NCBI GenBank assembly: GCA_958299035.1
Contig: CATQJL010000112.1
Span: forward strand, 65,069,117 to 65,133,116
DNA length: 64,000 nt
Direction of reading: 5' to 3'
From: Cylicocyclus nassatus
Taxonomy: Eukaryota > Nematoda > Chromadorea > Rhabditida > Strongylidae
Of the stretch, positions 21,933 through 32,690 are shown in pieces; positions within the stretch are counted from its first letter, which is position 1; each line of letters begins with the position of its first letter. The notes under the pieces were generated by a model. That model did no database searches, was not told the origin of the DNA, and was given only the letters and a program-made list of their open reading frames with translations. Both the position numbers and the translations under genes were made by a program.

Positions 21933-21959
21933 AGTAAAGTAATTCACCTTTATCTCATG

Positions 21960-23320
21960 TGATTACTGCCCTTCAAAGTGATAGCAAAGGGTTTGAGCAC
22001 ACATCATGCTGTGCTGTAGAGTAGAGAAGCAAAAATGATTAAGACGTCACCGAAACAAATTTTCGATGCAATCTATTAGCAATCGCTAAGGAGCTTGCCG
22101 TGAATGATCCTCAATGACACTAAACAGATGATCCAATAATTATTCTTTGCGTCACTAAAAAAACACCACTTAACTCCTCTGGATAAAAGTATTGTCATCA
22201 AATCAACGATTCACTTCAGAAATCATAATCGGCTAAAAATCTGGCTGAAAGACGTTAACGAAACATTTGCCGTAACAAATATACAGACGAAGATGATCAG
22301 AATGGAGTTCCGAATCATGAAGCATACAGAAACGCATGTGATCTAATGGCCTTGAAGAAATGAAAACTATGAGAACTAAAGGAAGTTGCTGCTCGCTTTT
22401 GTAGCGCAAAAAGCCAGTTTGTTTTACCGTGTCTGCTGTGAGTTCAAAAAAAGCATCATGCACGATGATTATAGCCTGGGCTTGCATTTACATGTTTAGA
22501 CATAAATTCACAGCATGTTATCAAAAAAAATTTTTGGGCGTTTTTTTATCAAGCCTTGAGCGTAGTAAGTATTTGCATCTGCGATACATTATTTAAAAAA
22601 ACATACGATTTTTTGACATCTAACTCTTCGGTAACAAAATAGTCTTGAGCACTATATTTCGAAAACTCAATTCGGTTTGAGCATTGCAAAAATTGATTGA
22701 TGGCAATGCGACTGGGTAATTTAATGATTGTTGCGTGATTAAACAAAGACTTCCTCCAAGTCGATTGGCAAAATGATCTGAAAGCTCCGAAAGCACGTTG
22801 AATTGTTATTCGACCACTTGGTCACAAGGAACAGCCACACTTCAGTTACGAGGCGGGCTGGTTCAAGGACTAACAAAATTTTTTGTTTCATTCTGTCAAG
22901 AGATTTTCTTTATCTAAATCTCCAAAGCCAATTAAATACAAGCGATTGAAAGAAGTACTCGCATGTGACCGATACAGGGCTATATAAGTGTAAGAAAGGA
23001 AGTTGTGTCCGTGTCGGTCATACGCTCTTGATTTTTCGCTTTAAATGTTGTAGGGCTTGCCTTCCACAAATAATTCTGTTGAGGCCACGGGAGTAATCTC
23101 TCAGCTAAAGTAATTACAGTTAACATAACATAACCCTATTTTGCAGCCCTTATACAATGTTGGGAAAAGGTATTTGTGATAAATAAAATAAAAATTTTGA
23201 CCTTTGCTTCCTGGTAACCCACAGCTTTATTTAAAGAGGTGCATTTATATTATAAATTCCAGAGTTAATAATGAGTTACTCTCTTTTCACAATCCTACCG
23301 CTTTGCTTCCTGGCCAGCAC
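21960..23320. other. No feature recognised
   Basis: AT-rich sequence without a convincing gene. A 66-bp region near 22,810-22,860 is less AT-rich but has no domain. Confidence 0.4.
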
Positions 23321-23321
23321 A

Positions 23322-23916
23322 CTCAGACAATTGCATCGGGAAGTTCGCGGCCTTAAAGCATGCTACATGGCGCGCCGCGGCCCGTGTATATTTTAACGGG
23401 GACGCCGCGGCCGAAGTCAAAATTGGAAAGAGCTTACAGGGAGGGTAGCGGCCCAATCACCTCGTCGGCGTGCCGCGGGCCTTATCAAAGGCCGCACTTC
23501 TTACACGCTGTAGCTTAAGGCGCAACCCGCGTGAGGTACGCCGCGGTGATGGGGCTACCCCCTAAGTGTTTGTGGTGCTGGTGATCGTTTCCGGCTTGAG
23601 TTGTGTGACAGTTGAGTTTATATGCTCACGAGACAAACTCCAATCGGCTGAGTGTTATCGACAACAGTAGATGATGTTGACAGATGAGCTAACAAGTTGC
23701 TCAATTTGTACTCATTCGTTGTCATGAAAGACAGGCCAAAATTTTTTCACTCTTCCTAGGTCTCACAAGCATGCTAATCGGGTCAACTATCGTGCGCTTA
23801 CAGGATGCGCCGCGTTCACTTATCGGGCCTCATATCGGTTTATAGCGGGCAGCTCGCGGCATGGATGATTGGTGGCCGAGCAAGCACCCGCGAACTTCCC
23901 GATGCAATTGTTTGAG
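23322..23916. mobile_element. CpG-rich ~595-bp element with ~29-bp TIRs
   Basis: The left terminus ctcagacaattgcatcggga and beyond (to 23,350) is the reverse complement of 23,888-23,916 with one mismatch (CTCARACAATTG...). The interior is strikingly rich in CCGCGG and GCCGCGG (e.g. 23,375, 23,407, 23,474, 23,540), against AT-rich flanks. No ORF and no clear target duplication were found. It is probably a non-autonomous DNA transposon of unknown superfamily. Confidence 0.6.
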
Positions 23917-23919
23917 CAG

Positions 23920-25370
23920 AGGCACTCACGTGTGAACTTTAGCTTCGCTTCATGCAGAGTCGACTTAAATACTTTGAGAGCTTGCAGATTGGAGTACAAA
24001 AGTTCTTACATGTAGTGCAAGAATTCTACACTTGAGTGCTCATTGGAGCGAATTCCTCTTCGACTTCTGCTCTCCTCTTTTGCTAGATTCCGAAGGAACA
24101 AACGGACCCCCGGCTTTTAAAAAAACGCACTTGTGCGATTAAAAGAAAATAGCGAAAATAAAGCGGCAAAGGCGCAGTGCTTCACAGAGGACTACTCGCC
24201 ATCTTCGTCCGGGCCGTGGTTCACATTTTTGACAAACCTACAGATTCTATTCGTAAACTTCTCCATGGACTTCGAACTTCCCTATGCAATATACACATAG
24301 AGCCCAAAAATGTATTTGGTGGATATTTTGAGGCTCAAAATTGAGAAACAAAGGTGCTGTGAGAATGGCAAAATGCCCTCTTTCCATTTTTCATGTAACC
24401 CGGTATTTCTCGATTATAAAAGACTGGGTAAAGTTTTAAGATCATACTAAGTAAGGCTTGTAGTATACAATGGCATATGTTGGGAGGAGCTGAGGGGGGT
24501 TGCACTTTTGAGATAATTTTTCGCTTTCTATGTGCGGAAAAATCCAGTTAAGACATATTTGAGACTACTATGTGCCCACTTTATAATGACCAAGTTGGAG
24601 GTCCGTAGAAATCTTTCTCGCAAAAATCATTTTTTGAATGAGAAAATTTTTTTCGATTTTTGGCTTCAAATTCTACAAGGAAGGCGAATCTTTTATAGTC
24701 ACTTTGCAGAGCTTGATCTGTTCTATCGAATGATGTCTTAGGTTTACTAAAAGAAACAGCTTGAGTTATTCAAAAAGTCTACTTTTGAGACAACCATCGC
24801 ATGCCGAAACTTTCTACCGCAATCTTACAGTAATGAACAGCGATATAAGTTGAAGCCAATTTGACAGAATGATTTTAAAGATAGGAAAAAGATGTTAGCA
24901 AAAGAAATATTAGCAACTAAACAGTTTGCACAATTATTGGGACGCTGTAGTCTAACGTTATACTGCAAGGGGCAGTTTCGTCGCGGCCTCGCGCCATTCG
25001 AAGTATTTTCGCAAATTTTGTTTCGCAAATGCAGTATCTGTTTTAGTTCTATCTTTTCGGTGATAATTTCTTTGGTTGTCTTGAGTTTTGATACAGTTTT
25101 GTGGCGTGATTGCATCAGCTGCCACTCACTAACTAATTCAGATGTTGTTGCGGGATGTTTCACTTCGCATCTGACAGGGCATATGCTTTATATAGAAGCT
25201 ACTAATGAAACTATGTTTCTTTCCATATGCTTTCAGGTTGCGCTTCTTTGAATCGCATTTCATACATACGAGTAAAAAATAAAGATAAACCAGATGGGCA
25301 TGAAGTAGATTCAGCAGTTTTCGAAGATCTTCACTCTATCGCATGGAAAATTTCTAAAAGCAGGTCCGAT
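23920..25370. other. Mostly unexplained; fragments resembling neighbouring MITEs
   Basis: The stretch 24,610-24,760 (tttttggcttcaaattctaca ... ctatcgaatg) resembles the left part of the 25,371 duplication unit. The text aagttgaagcca at 24,847 resembles the MITE arms at 26,100. The 119- and 112-residue ORFs on opposite strands here have no recognised domain. Confidence 0.4.
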
Positions 25371-25530
25371 TTTTGAAATTTGGTTTTTGGCTCCAAATTT
25401 TATCTGGATTACAGCTTAGGTGTGTCTTTGGTGGTCTTTTTGTAAAGCTTGCTTCGCTCTATCGAATGGCACCCTAAGTCTGCTAGGAAAACAACACCCC
25501 AATTTTTGAAAATGGTACTTTTGGACAGAA

Positions 25531-26211
25531 TACAGGGTGTCCCAAAAAAATGTATCGAAAGTTTGATCGTTTATATCTCTCTTCTCAAGAAGTGTTTTGC
25601 CTTGCTTTAGGTACCAATGTAGAGCTGGCTTTAACTTAGATTTGCATCATAGAACGAATCACCCATCTCTCTTCATTACTGTAGGATTACGGTAGAAACT
25701 TGAAACATATGGTGTCAACGTGCAAAAAGCTGCCGTTTCAAAATTTTTCGAAAAAATGTGAAAACTTGTGTAACAGGGTTTTTATGGACGCTGAGTTTGA
25801 TACTCAACTATTCACGAGATTACAAAGCCTTCTAAACGGTGTAACCCCACTTTTTAGGAACACTGAAAAAATGGCCGCTACTTCTTACCTGGCATGACTC
25901 TTCAATCAATCATCATAACTAGTTGCGAACTTTACAGCTATAATCAGCAACTCTAATTAGCCTAGTGTAAGAGTTTTAAGGCTGTTTTGTTTCCTTTCTG
26001 AAGCAAAATATGGCCTTTCATTGCTGAAAACCCTCTTTGAAGTTTCTATTGTAATTATACAGTAATAAAGAGAGATGAGGAATCGTTCTATAATGCAAAT
26101 TTTAGTTGAAGCCAGCTCTACAGACTGGTATTCAAAAGCGAGGGAGAAGACTTCTTCAGAAGAGAGATATTAACGATCAAACGTCCGATACATTTTTTGG
26201 GACACCCTGTA
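25531..26211. mobile_element. Mariner-like MITE (TA + CAGGGTGTCCC), copy 1
   Basis: It is bounded by TACAGGGTGTCCCAAAAAA ... GGGACACCCTGTA. The flanking TA matches Tc1/mariner target choice. The arms are long (~200 bp): the left aggtaccaatgtagagctgg and gattacggtagaaact pair with diverged complements at 25,990-26,140. There is no transposase. Confidence 0.82.
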
Positions 26212-26457
26212 GAATAGAATTACTATGAAAAAAGTCGTCTGCCAAAATTCCTCTAAAATTGTGAAAAACTGCGTAGTAGAGTTTTTGGTTTTGAAATTTT
26301 TGAAATTTGGTTTTTGGCTCCAAATTTTATCTGGATTACAGCTTAGGTGTGTCTTTGGTGGTCTTTTTGTAAAGCTTGCTTCGCTCTATCGAATGGCACC
26401 CTAAGTCTGCTAGGAAAACAACACCCCAATTTTTGAAAATGGTACTTTTGGACAGAA

Positions 26458-27138
26458 TACAGGGTGTCCCAAAAAAATGTATCGAAAGTTTGATCGTTTA
26501 TATCTCTCTTCTCAAGAAGTGTTTTGCCTTGCTTTAGGTACCAATGTAGAGCTGGCTTTAACTTAAATTTGCATCATAGAACGAATCACCCATCTCTCTT
26601 CATTACTGTAGGATTACGGTAGAAACTTGAAACATATGGTGTCAACGTGCAAAAAGCTGCCGTTTCAAAATTTTTCGAAAAAATGTGAAAACTTGTGTAA
26701 CAGGGTTTTTATGGACGCTGAGTTTGATACTCAACTATTCACGAGATTACAAAGCCTTCTAAACGGTGTAACCCCACTTTTTAGGAACACTGAAAAAATG
26801 GCCGCTACTTCTTACCTGGCATGACTCTTCAATCAATCATCATAACTAGTTGCGAACTTTACAGCTATAATCAGCAACTCTAATTAGCCTAGTGTAAGAG
26901 TTTTAAGGCTGTTTTGTTTCCTTTCTGAGGCAAAATATGGCCTTTCATTGCTGAAAACCCTCTTTGAAGTTTCTATTGTAATTATACAGTAATGAAGAGA
27001 GATGAGGAATCGTTCTATAATGCAAATTTTAGTTGAAGCCAGCTCTACAGACTGGTATTCAAAAGCGAGGGAGAAGACTTCTTCAGAAGAGAGATATTAA
27101 CGATCAAACGTCCGATACATTTTTTGGGACACCCTGTA
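26458..27138. mobile_element. Mariner-like MITE (CAGGGTGTCCC), copy 2
   Basis: Same element as 25,531-26,211, created by the 927-bp tandem duplication rather than by an independent insertion, since the flanks are duplicated too. Confidence 0.82.
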
Positions 27139-27470
27139 GAATAGAATTACTATGAAAAAAGTCGTCTGCCAAAATTCCTCTAAAATTGTGAAAAACTGCG
27201 TAGTAGAGTTTTCACTCCTGCTGATTTTACTACAAATTTATTGCGAGCTTTTTGAGTGTTAAGGTACGATTACATTCTGAATTGGAAAGACAGTTGTTAC
27301 GGGAAATTACTACTCATTAATCGAGCATTACAGTAAAATGCAATCCATATCTAAAGTCTGCGACTTTGATTAATCTAGTGTAAAAGCTTTCTACTTGTTT
27401 CGCCTATTTTCCGAGGCAAAATATGGTTGTCAATATCCTAGACTTCTTGAAGCCCCTGCCGTTATTCTAT

Positions 27471-29071
27471 CAAGTTGATGCATAATTCCTGCACCAAAAT
27501 AGGTGCATCCGCAATAAGAAATAATCCTATATCCCAAGTAGATTTCGATATACAGGGTGTCCCAAAAGTATGTATACACTGTTTGATCTTTAACATCTCC
27601 CTTCCCAAGAAGTTTTTTGGCTTGCTTTAAGTACCGTTTTGTAGAGCTGGCTTCAACTTAGAGTTACGGTATAGAGAGAATCACCGACGGTTCTTTATTA
27701 CTGTAGGACTACGGTGGAAACTTGAAACATATGGTGCCAATGTGAAAAAAGCTGCCGTTTCAAAAATTTTCAAAAAGATGTGAAAACTTCTGTAATAGGA
27801 TTTTCATGGACGCTGAGTTCAATACTCAGCTTTTCACAAGATTGCGAAGCTTTCTAAACAGTGTAACCGCACACTCTTTAGGAACATTGGAAAAATGGCT
27901 GCTACTGCTTACCTGGCATAACCCTTCAATGAAGCATCATAATAAATTTAGGACTTTACAATTAGAATCAGCAACAATTAACCTAGTGTAAAAGTTTTCA
28001 GACTGTTTTGTTTCCTTTCTGAGGCAAAATATGGCCTTTTATGGCTCAAAACCCTCCCTGAAATTTACCGTAATCCTACAGTGATGAAGAGAGACGGGTG
28101 GTTCGTTCTAAACTGCAAATCTAAGTTGAAGCCAGCTCTACAAAACGCTACCTGAAGCAAGGCAAAAGACTTTATGGGAATAGAGATATTAACGATCAAA
28201 CAGTGTATACATACTTTTGGGACACCCTGTATCATTGGATAGAGCAAATCTACAAGACAGTGCTTAACTTTCTACAGCAGCTTTGATCCGAGCAAAGATC
28301 GAGGTTAAAAACGAAAAAGATCAAGCGCGCCAAAAAAACAAGAAAAAATTGGAAGTCTTTTTATTTCTTATAAGACATCTCTCCATGCAGTTGCTGTATT
28401 TTTCTCTCAGCCAGAAATGAGAAACGAAGTTTTTTATTTTTTTTTCAAAACAACGCTGAGATGTTCTAGCTTTGACAGTTGTATACTATAGGAGACCTTA
28501 GAAGCGTGAGTGAATTTTCAGCTCTTTACAGCAGCTGGTTTACGAGAAAGTTCGAATTTTTAGCAACTAGACAAGAACAACTTGGATGAGGAGAGCTAGA
28601 TTTGTGATCTCTCGTGAACTAGCAGCTTTAGAAGGCTGAAAATGTGAAGTTTCACTAATAACGGCATGTAATATACAACTGTTAGTGCTAGAACATCTAA
28701 ACACTAATTTGGCAAAAACATGGAAAACTTCGCACATAGTTCAGCTGAGAAAAATGTACAGCAATCGCATAGATGTCTTACATGGAATGTCTACGTGAGC
28801 AAGAAAGAATTTTTGTAGGAGTTTTAATATTACATATTACGGAATTACAAATTCGTTCTAATTTCTCCTAAAGTCCTCGGACGCATGGTTTTTTTTAGTC
28901 TTCGGCTCAAAACTTCGCTTGGATCAAAGCTGTTGCAAAACTTCAAGCAGTATCTTGTAGAGCTAGGTTTGCGCTATCTAACGATATATCGAAATCTATT
29001 TGAGATACAGGATTATTCCGGATTATTGCCGTCTGTGCCTATTTTGGTGCAGGAATTATGCATCAACCTAA
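27471..29071. mobile_element. Mariner-like MITE of the TTAGGTTGATGCATAATT family, interrupted
   Basis: The left end (caagttgatgcataattcct, degenerate at its first bases) and right end (aggaattatgcatcaaccta) pair over more than 100 bp, including gcaccaaaatagg and tctacaagacagt/tatcttgtaga. TA follows the right end (29,072-29,073). It is the same family as the intact copy at 52,231-53,185. A second MITE (27,553-28,231) is inserted in its left arm. No transposase is visible. Confidence 0.75.
27553..28231. mobile_element. Mariner-like MITE (CAGGGTGTCCC), nested copy
   Basis: The termini tacagggtgtcccaaaag ... cttttgggacaccctgta sit at a TA in the left arm of another MITE. Removing the insert restores gatttcgatatcattggatagagc-like sequence, which matches the uninterrupted family member at 52,309-52,335. 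This copy is older or of another subfamily than the tandem pair: the next bases are tatgtatacactg rather than atgtatcgaaag. Confidence 0.8.
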
Positions 29072-29121
29072 TACATCAATGAGGATTCGTACAATAGGTT
29101 TAACAAAGGAACGATCCCAAC

Positions 29122-30574
29122 CAGGGTCAAGCGTGTTGATGCGACCCAGGACCCCCATTTACGACCCCCCCCCCCCTTGAAGGTATCCATCCGTACGACC
29201 CCCGCCCCATCTACCCCCCTCTCCATTTAGCCCTTACCTCCCCTGCCCACATTCCTCGAGGTAACCTGCATAAATGAATGTCGATTTCAAAAAACACCTG
29301 CGTGAGAAGTTCAGTGAGGTTTCGGAAGCAGAATGTCTAGGCCAGTGGGTGCGTCCAGCATTTGTAGCATACATAATCACCTTCAATAATGTTTGAGATT
29401 CTGCAAGTTTTTTTTTGAATTTTCAGGCACACTTCAGACAAGCAAATTCGATTCCCGTATGCGACGCAAATTTTTGCACGGGGAAAAAAATGACATTCTT
29501 GAACAACAAAAGATGTTTTCGATTAAGAAGCTTACTTCCTACCTCTTTCACATTTTTTCCCGCGGAAAAAACCGCGAGCGCCGTCCAGAACGACGTCAAA
29601 AACGTGCATGAGCACGGTAGTTTGAAAGTTCGTAACTAAGGCCAGGAAAAGACTGGGAGGCTGGCAAAGTAAGGTTCTGTAGTATAGTGCCCAGATTATT
29701 CAATGAAAAAGTTTGAGCTCTTGAGGAGCAGTAAGCTCGAAAAAATTTAGATGCGACTCTCGCAAATTTAGATGCGATCCTAAAAAGCAAAAACTGGGAT
29801 TTTTGAGCTTAAAATTTTGTAACTCATCGGAGAAGTTGTAAAACGGCCTGAAATTTTTAGGATAGAAAGTAGGAGGATGGCCTCATATTACAGCAAAATT
29901 GCAGCCAACAAGCTTCAATAGCTCCGGAAAAATTTGGATGCGACTCAGATACGAACCCCCTTTTGTCATTTTTTGCCACCATACATAAAATCATAAGAAA
30001 ATCCGAAGGCCATAAAGTAGGACCAAATTTTGCACAAGTGTAGTAGAGCACCTCTTAAGTACACATAAATTGTAAGGACCGTATGAAAAGCATTACAAAC
30101 AGATTTACAAATTATTGATAATTAGCGTTGATAGAGATATGCGCTTTTGTCGAGCGTGCGAGTCTTCAGTGAGCCTTCGGAAGCGGGATGTCTACACCAA
30201 TCGGTACATCCAACATCTTTATCACACATACATGTCTTTAGTATTAAGTCTTTAGTATCAATATTCTGCGGGAGAAATAGTGATTCCCATGAAAAAATGA
30301 ACTAAGTCATAATCTTTCGAAAGTGCAGCAAACGAAAGCGAATTTCTACGTTTGCAAGTGTTTTCAAATCATTGTTCACGTTTTTACTTGATACATTGGA
30401 CACGGCATTCCATGAATTTATTGTAAAGAACATGTAATAATTATTTGCCATCCGATTTCCTTCCATGCTTACGGTTTTTTAATCCAAACTACTTACGACC
30501 CCCCCCCCCCCCTCACCGTAGGTACCCGCCTTACGACCCCCCGTTGCGACAGTCGCATCACACGCTTGACCCTG
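29122..30574. mobile_element. hAT-like element, TIR CAGGGTCAAGCGTG
   Basis: The TIRs CAGGGTCAAGCGTG ... CACGCTTGACCCTG are perfect over 14 bp and continue with gatgcgac on both sides. The flanks ATCCCAAC (29,114-29,121) and ATCCCAAA (30,575-30,582) form a 7-of-8 target duplication, as in hAT elements. Subterminal repeats of gatgcga occur at 29,138, 29,751, 29,774 and 29,937. Poly-C tracts (tacgacccccccc) lie just inside both ends. It is 1,453 bp without a transposase. A relative lies at 39,088-40,745. Confidence 0.82.
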
Positions 30575-30599
30575 ATCCCAAAACTTGAAGTGACCCTTC

Positions 30600-31160
30600 G
30601 GACTGAACCACATAGCATTTTATGCGCCTTGATGGCCTGATTTCAATTTCACCTTCTTTGTCTGCGATGCTGTTCGCTGGAAAAAACTTAGAGCGTTCAA
30701 AGATTCAAATTTGGCGAACATTCAGCGCCACATCCTCAAGAACTAGTTGTTTGAAGTCACTTATCCTCGTCTTTGGTACATGTAAGCATCCCTTGAAATT
30801 AGCACACTAAATATCTTGCTAGTTTTGCACTCCCAAGTTGGATCTCATAATACATCATGCATTAGAGCTCCAGTGACACAGAATGCGATTAAATGTGTAA
30901 ATCACTAAATTTCCAATGCATAATGAGCTTTAACGTCCAACTTGGAAGTGCATGATTAGCAAGATATCGAGTGTACTGATTTCAAGAAATGCTCACATTC
31001 ACCGGGACTTACAACGTGTTTCTGAACAATTAGTTCTTGAGGATGTGGCGCTAAATGTTTGCCAAACTTGGACCTTTGAAAGCTTAGAATTTTTCCATAG
31101 TCCGGCATCGCTAATAAGGAAAGCAGGTTTGGATCAAGACAAAACTTTTGTGTACTGCTT
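30600..31160. mobile_element. Foldback element, arms ~230 bp
   Basis: The stretch gaacattcagcgccacatcc (around 30,716-30,735) and its neighbours are the reverse complement of ggatgtggcgctaaatgttt (31,041-31,060). Pairing follows i+j of about 61,776 from about 30,640 to 30,860. Pairing weakens outward, so the ends are uncertain. The adjoining ORFs on the plus strand are arm translations. Confidence 0.7.
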
Positions 31161-31164
31161 CCAA

Positions 31165-31905
31165 GCAGCTTTTTGAGGAACCTCGATTGAAAAATTATGA
31201 CAACATTAGAAAATCTCCAACCTTCAATACTATCTGATCATCCTCTTTTTTGTCAATTTTTCCTTTCATGCATAAGCATGTCCAGGCAAAATTGACAAGA
31301 ATTTGCTAGTCTGCTGTGGCTCAAAGACAAACAAATTAATGGTCTATAGCCTTGCACAGTCAAGGGAAGATATTACCAACCGAGAACTTTTGGGTAGAAC
31401 ATGATCAAACGCAAGCTTTTTTGCTTCTTCTTTAGAAAGGCAATTACCGATATTTCTTGTTTTACAGAAAAAAACTGATGAATTTACAGTTGAACAAGCG
31501 AAATACTTGATGACAGAGTTGTGCATCTTGTGCACAACTTTTAAGTTTTATTTTTGACATAATCAGCGACACTGTCTCCTACAAATCCCTAGGTATTACA
31601 CATAGCAGAGAAATCAAGGTTGTTGTAATCTCGTAATTTTTCTTGCACTCAGAAGATCATTTGCTTAGAAGAGGACTTTATGTCGCCGAAAGTAAGAGGG
31701 TCCCGCGCAGACGATTTAGCAGATACTCAGCCTGTGCATGCATCAAAAGGTGTATTTGTCACAGATGTTCGGCGGGACCTCCCAATTCCGGCGACATAGT
31801 CGCCCACCCCATTCAAAGAGTTTTCGTTTGTTCGTCGTTTTATCAACCGATCTATGTACCGCTTACTCTCTCAGAATAATTTCTTCCAAAGCCTTTACGT
31901 CAGTT
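31165..31905. other. Region upstream of the peptide gene; no feature recognised
   Basis: No repeat is recognised and no clear TATA or known promoter element. A splice-acceptor-like ttcttgcactcag ends at 31,648, so a 5' untranslated or upstream exon is possible but not demonstrated. Confidence 0.35.
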
Positions 31906-31912
31906 CGACAGA

Positions 31913-32198
31913 ATGAGAATTTTCAAACTTACCTTCTTGTTACTTACCATCTTATTGGTAGGTTGACCAAGCAAGACATGACTTACTTTGCGACTTTACT
32001 CCTCAAACTTATTGATGTACGTTACTTTAATGCTTACAGATTCTCTCTACTGTTGACGTAGCTGAAGGCAACGTTACCGGAAACATTGGAAACGCGATAA
32101 AAACAGTTGGAAAAGCAGTTGGAGAACGTATGGTAAATCAGATCAAGAAACTTCCGCAAGCTCTCGACCAAACTGTTAGAGTGATAAAAAGGGACTAG
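31913..32198 (+). CDS. Small secreted cationic peptide gene, two exons
   Basis: Exon 1 (31,913-31,957) encodes MRIFKLTFLLLTILL. The intron 31,958-32,039 is 82 nt (gtaggt ... tgcttacag) in phase 0. Exon 2 (32,040-32,198) adds 52 residues and a TAG. The 67-residue product has a signal peptide, with likely cleavage after VDVA (residue 23). A 44-residue mature part follows with one N-glycosylation sequon (NVT, residues 26-28), no cysteine, and net charge about +4. Hydrophobic residues are spaced i/i+3/i+4/i+7 from NAIKTVGKAV to LPQAL, giving a probable amphipathic helix. This layout recalls helical antimicrobial or other host-defence/secreted peptides, but I recognise no family. The start is the only Met before the hydrophobic core. 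The gene sits between a foldback element and a Penelope-like relic. Confidence 0.6.
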
Positions 32199-32199
32199 G

Positions 32200-32690
32200 A
32201 CTGTAGTAAGATGTTCGATGTCTCTCGTGCTCGACTGTCGATAAACAGCATTTTGATCCAAATTGTTATACAGTTTTTGAGCTGTCGAAGGTTGTTAAGG
32301 CTTTATTACGCGATAAGCCAACGTTTCGGCGTTGTTAAGGCTTCTTAAAAGATCGAGACTTTGAGAACTACCCGCTCAAACGCTCTGTTTGGCAATAGAT
32401 TCAGTTTAGCTATGTGATGGAGTGGCAGAATAGATGCTGAAAGCCTGTTTAGACTTGTCAAATCCGGATATAGCGACCGAGCAACCAGTACTGCGCTCAG
32501 CTGCGCTATGTTTATATGTTTATAGAAGATCTCGTATAGTTATCAGAATCCACAAAGTGTTTGTTAAAAGAACACTTCGTTGTTCATGGCAATGCCTTCA
32601 TCTTTGCAGTTCATCTTTGGTGGTTTAGCCTTCAGTGTTTTGCGGGCTATTAACTCGGATTCGTGCAACAAGATCGTAACAGTAACTTGA
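32200..32690. other. Downstream of peptide gene; Penelope-associated motif only
   Basis: No AATAAA is obvious just after the stop. On the minus strand, gccgaaacgttggcttatcgcg-type sequence lies around 32,310-32,335, with repeated gccttaacaac on both sides (32,287-32,345). Confidence 0.35.

Larger units (their letters stand above)
25371..27212. repeat. Recent tandem duplication, period 927 bp
   Basis: Segment 25,371-26,285 is repeated at 26,298-27,212. Comparing by eye I find only about three substitutions (near 25,636/26,563, 25,997/26,924 and 26,064/26,991), so the event is young. Each copy contains a complete mariner-like MITE plus ~160 bp of left and ~75 bp of right flank. The identical 65-residue ORFs at 25,700-25,897 and 26,627-26,824 are part of the MITE and not supported as genes. 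Confidence 0.93.

Noticed and set aside
21885..21935. Hammerhead ribozyme
   Set aside because: The motif ctgatg...cgaaac is present but the conserved A after CUGAUG and a stem II are missing. Kept only as a lead.
29446..29470. tRNA T-arm-like attcgattcccg
   Set aside because: No acceptor stem or D-arm is found. It lies inside a hAT-like element and recurs in another copy.
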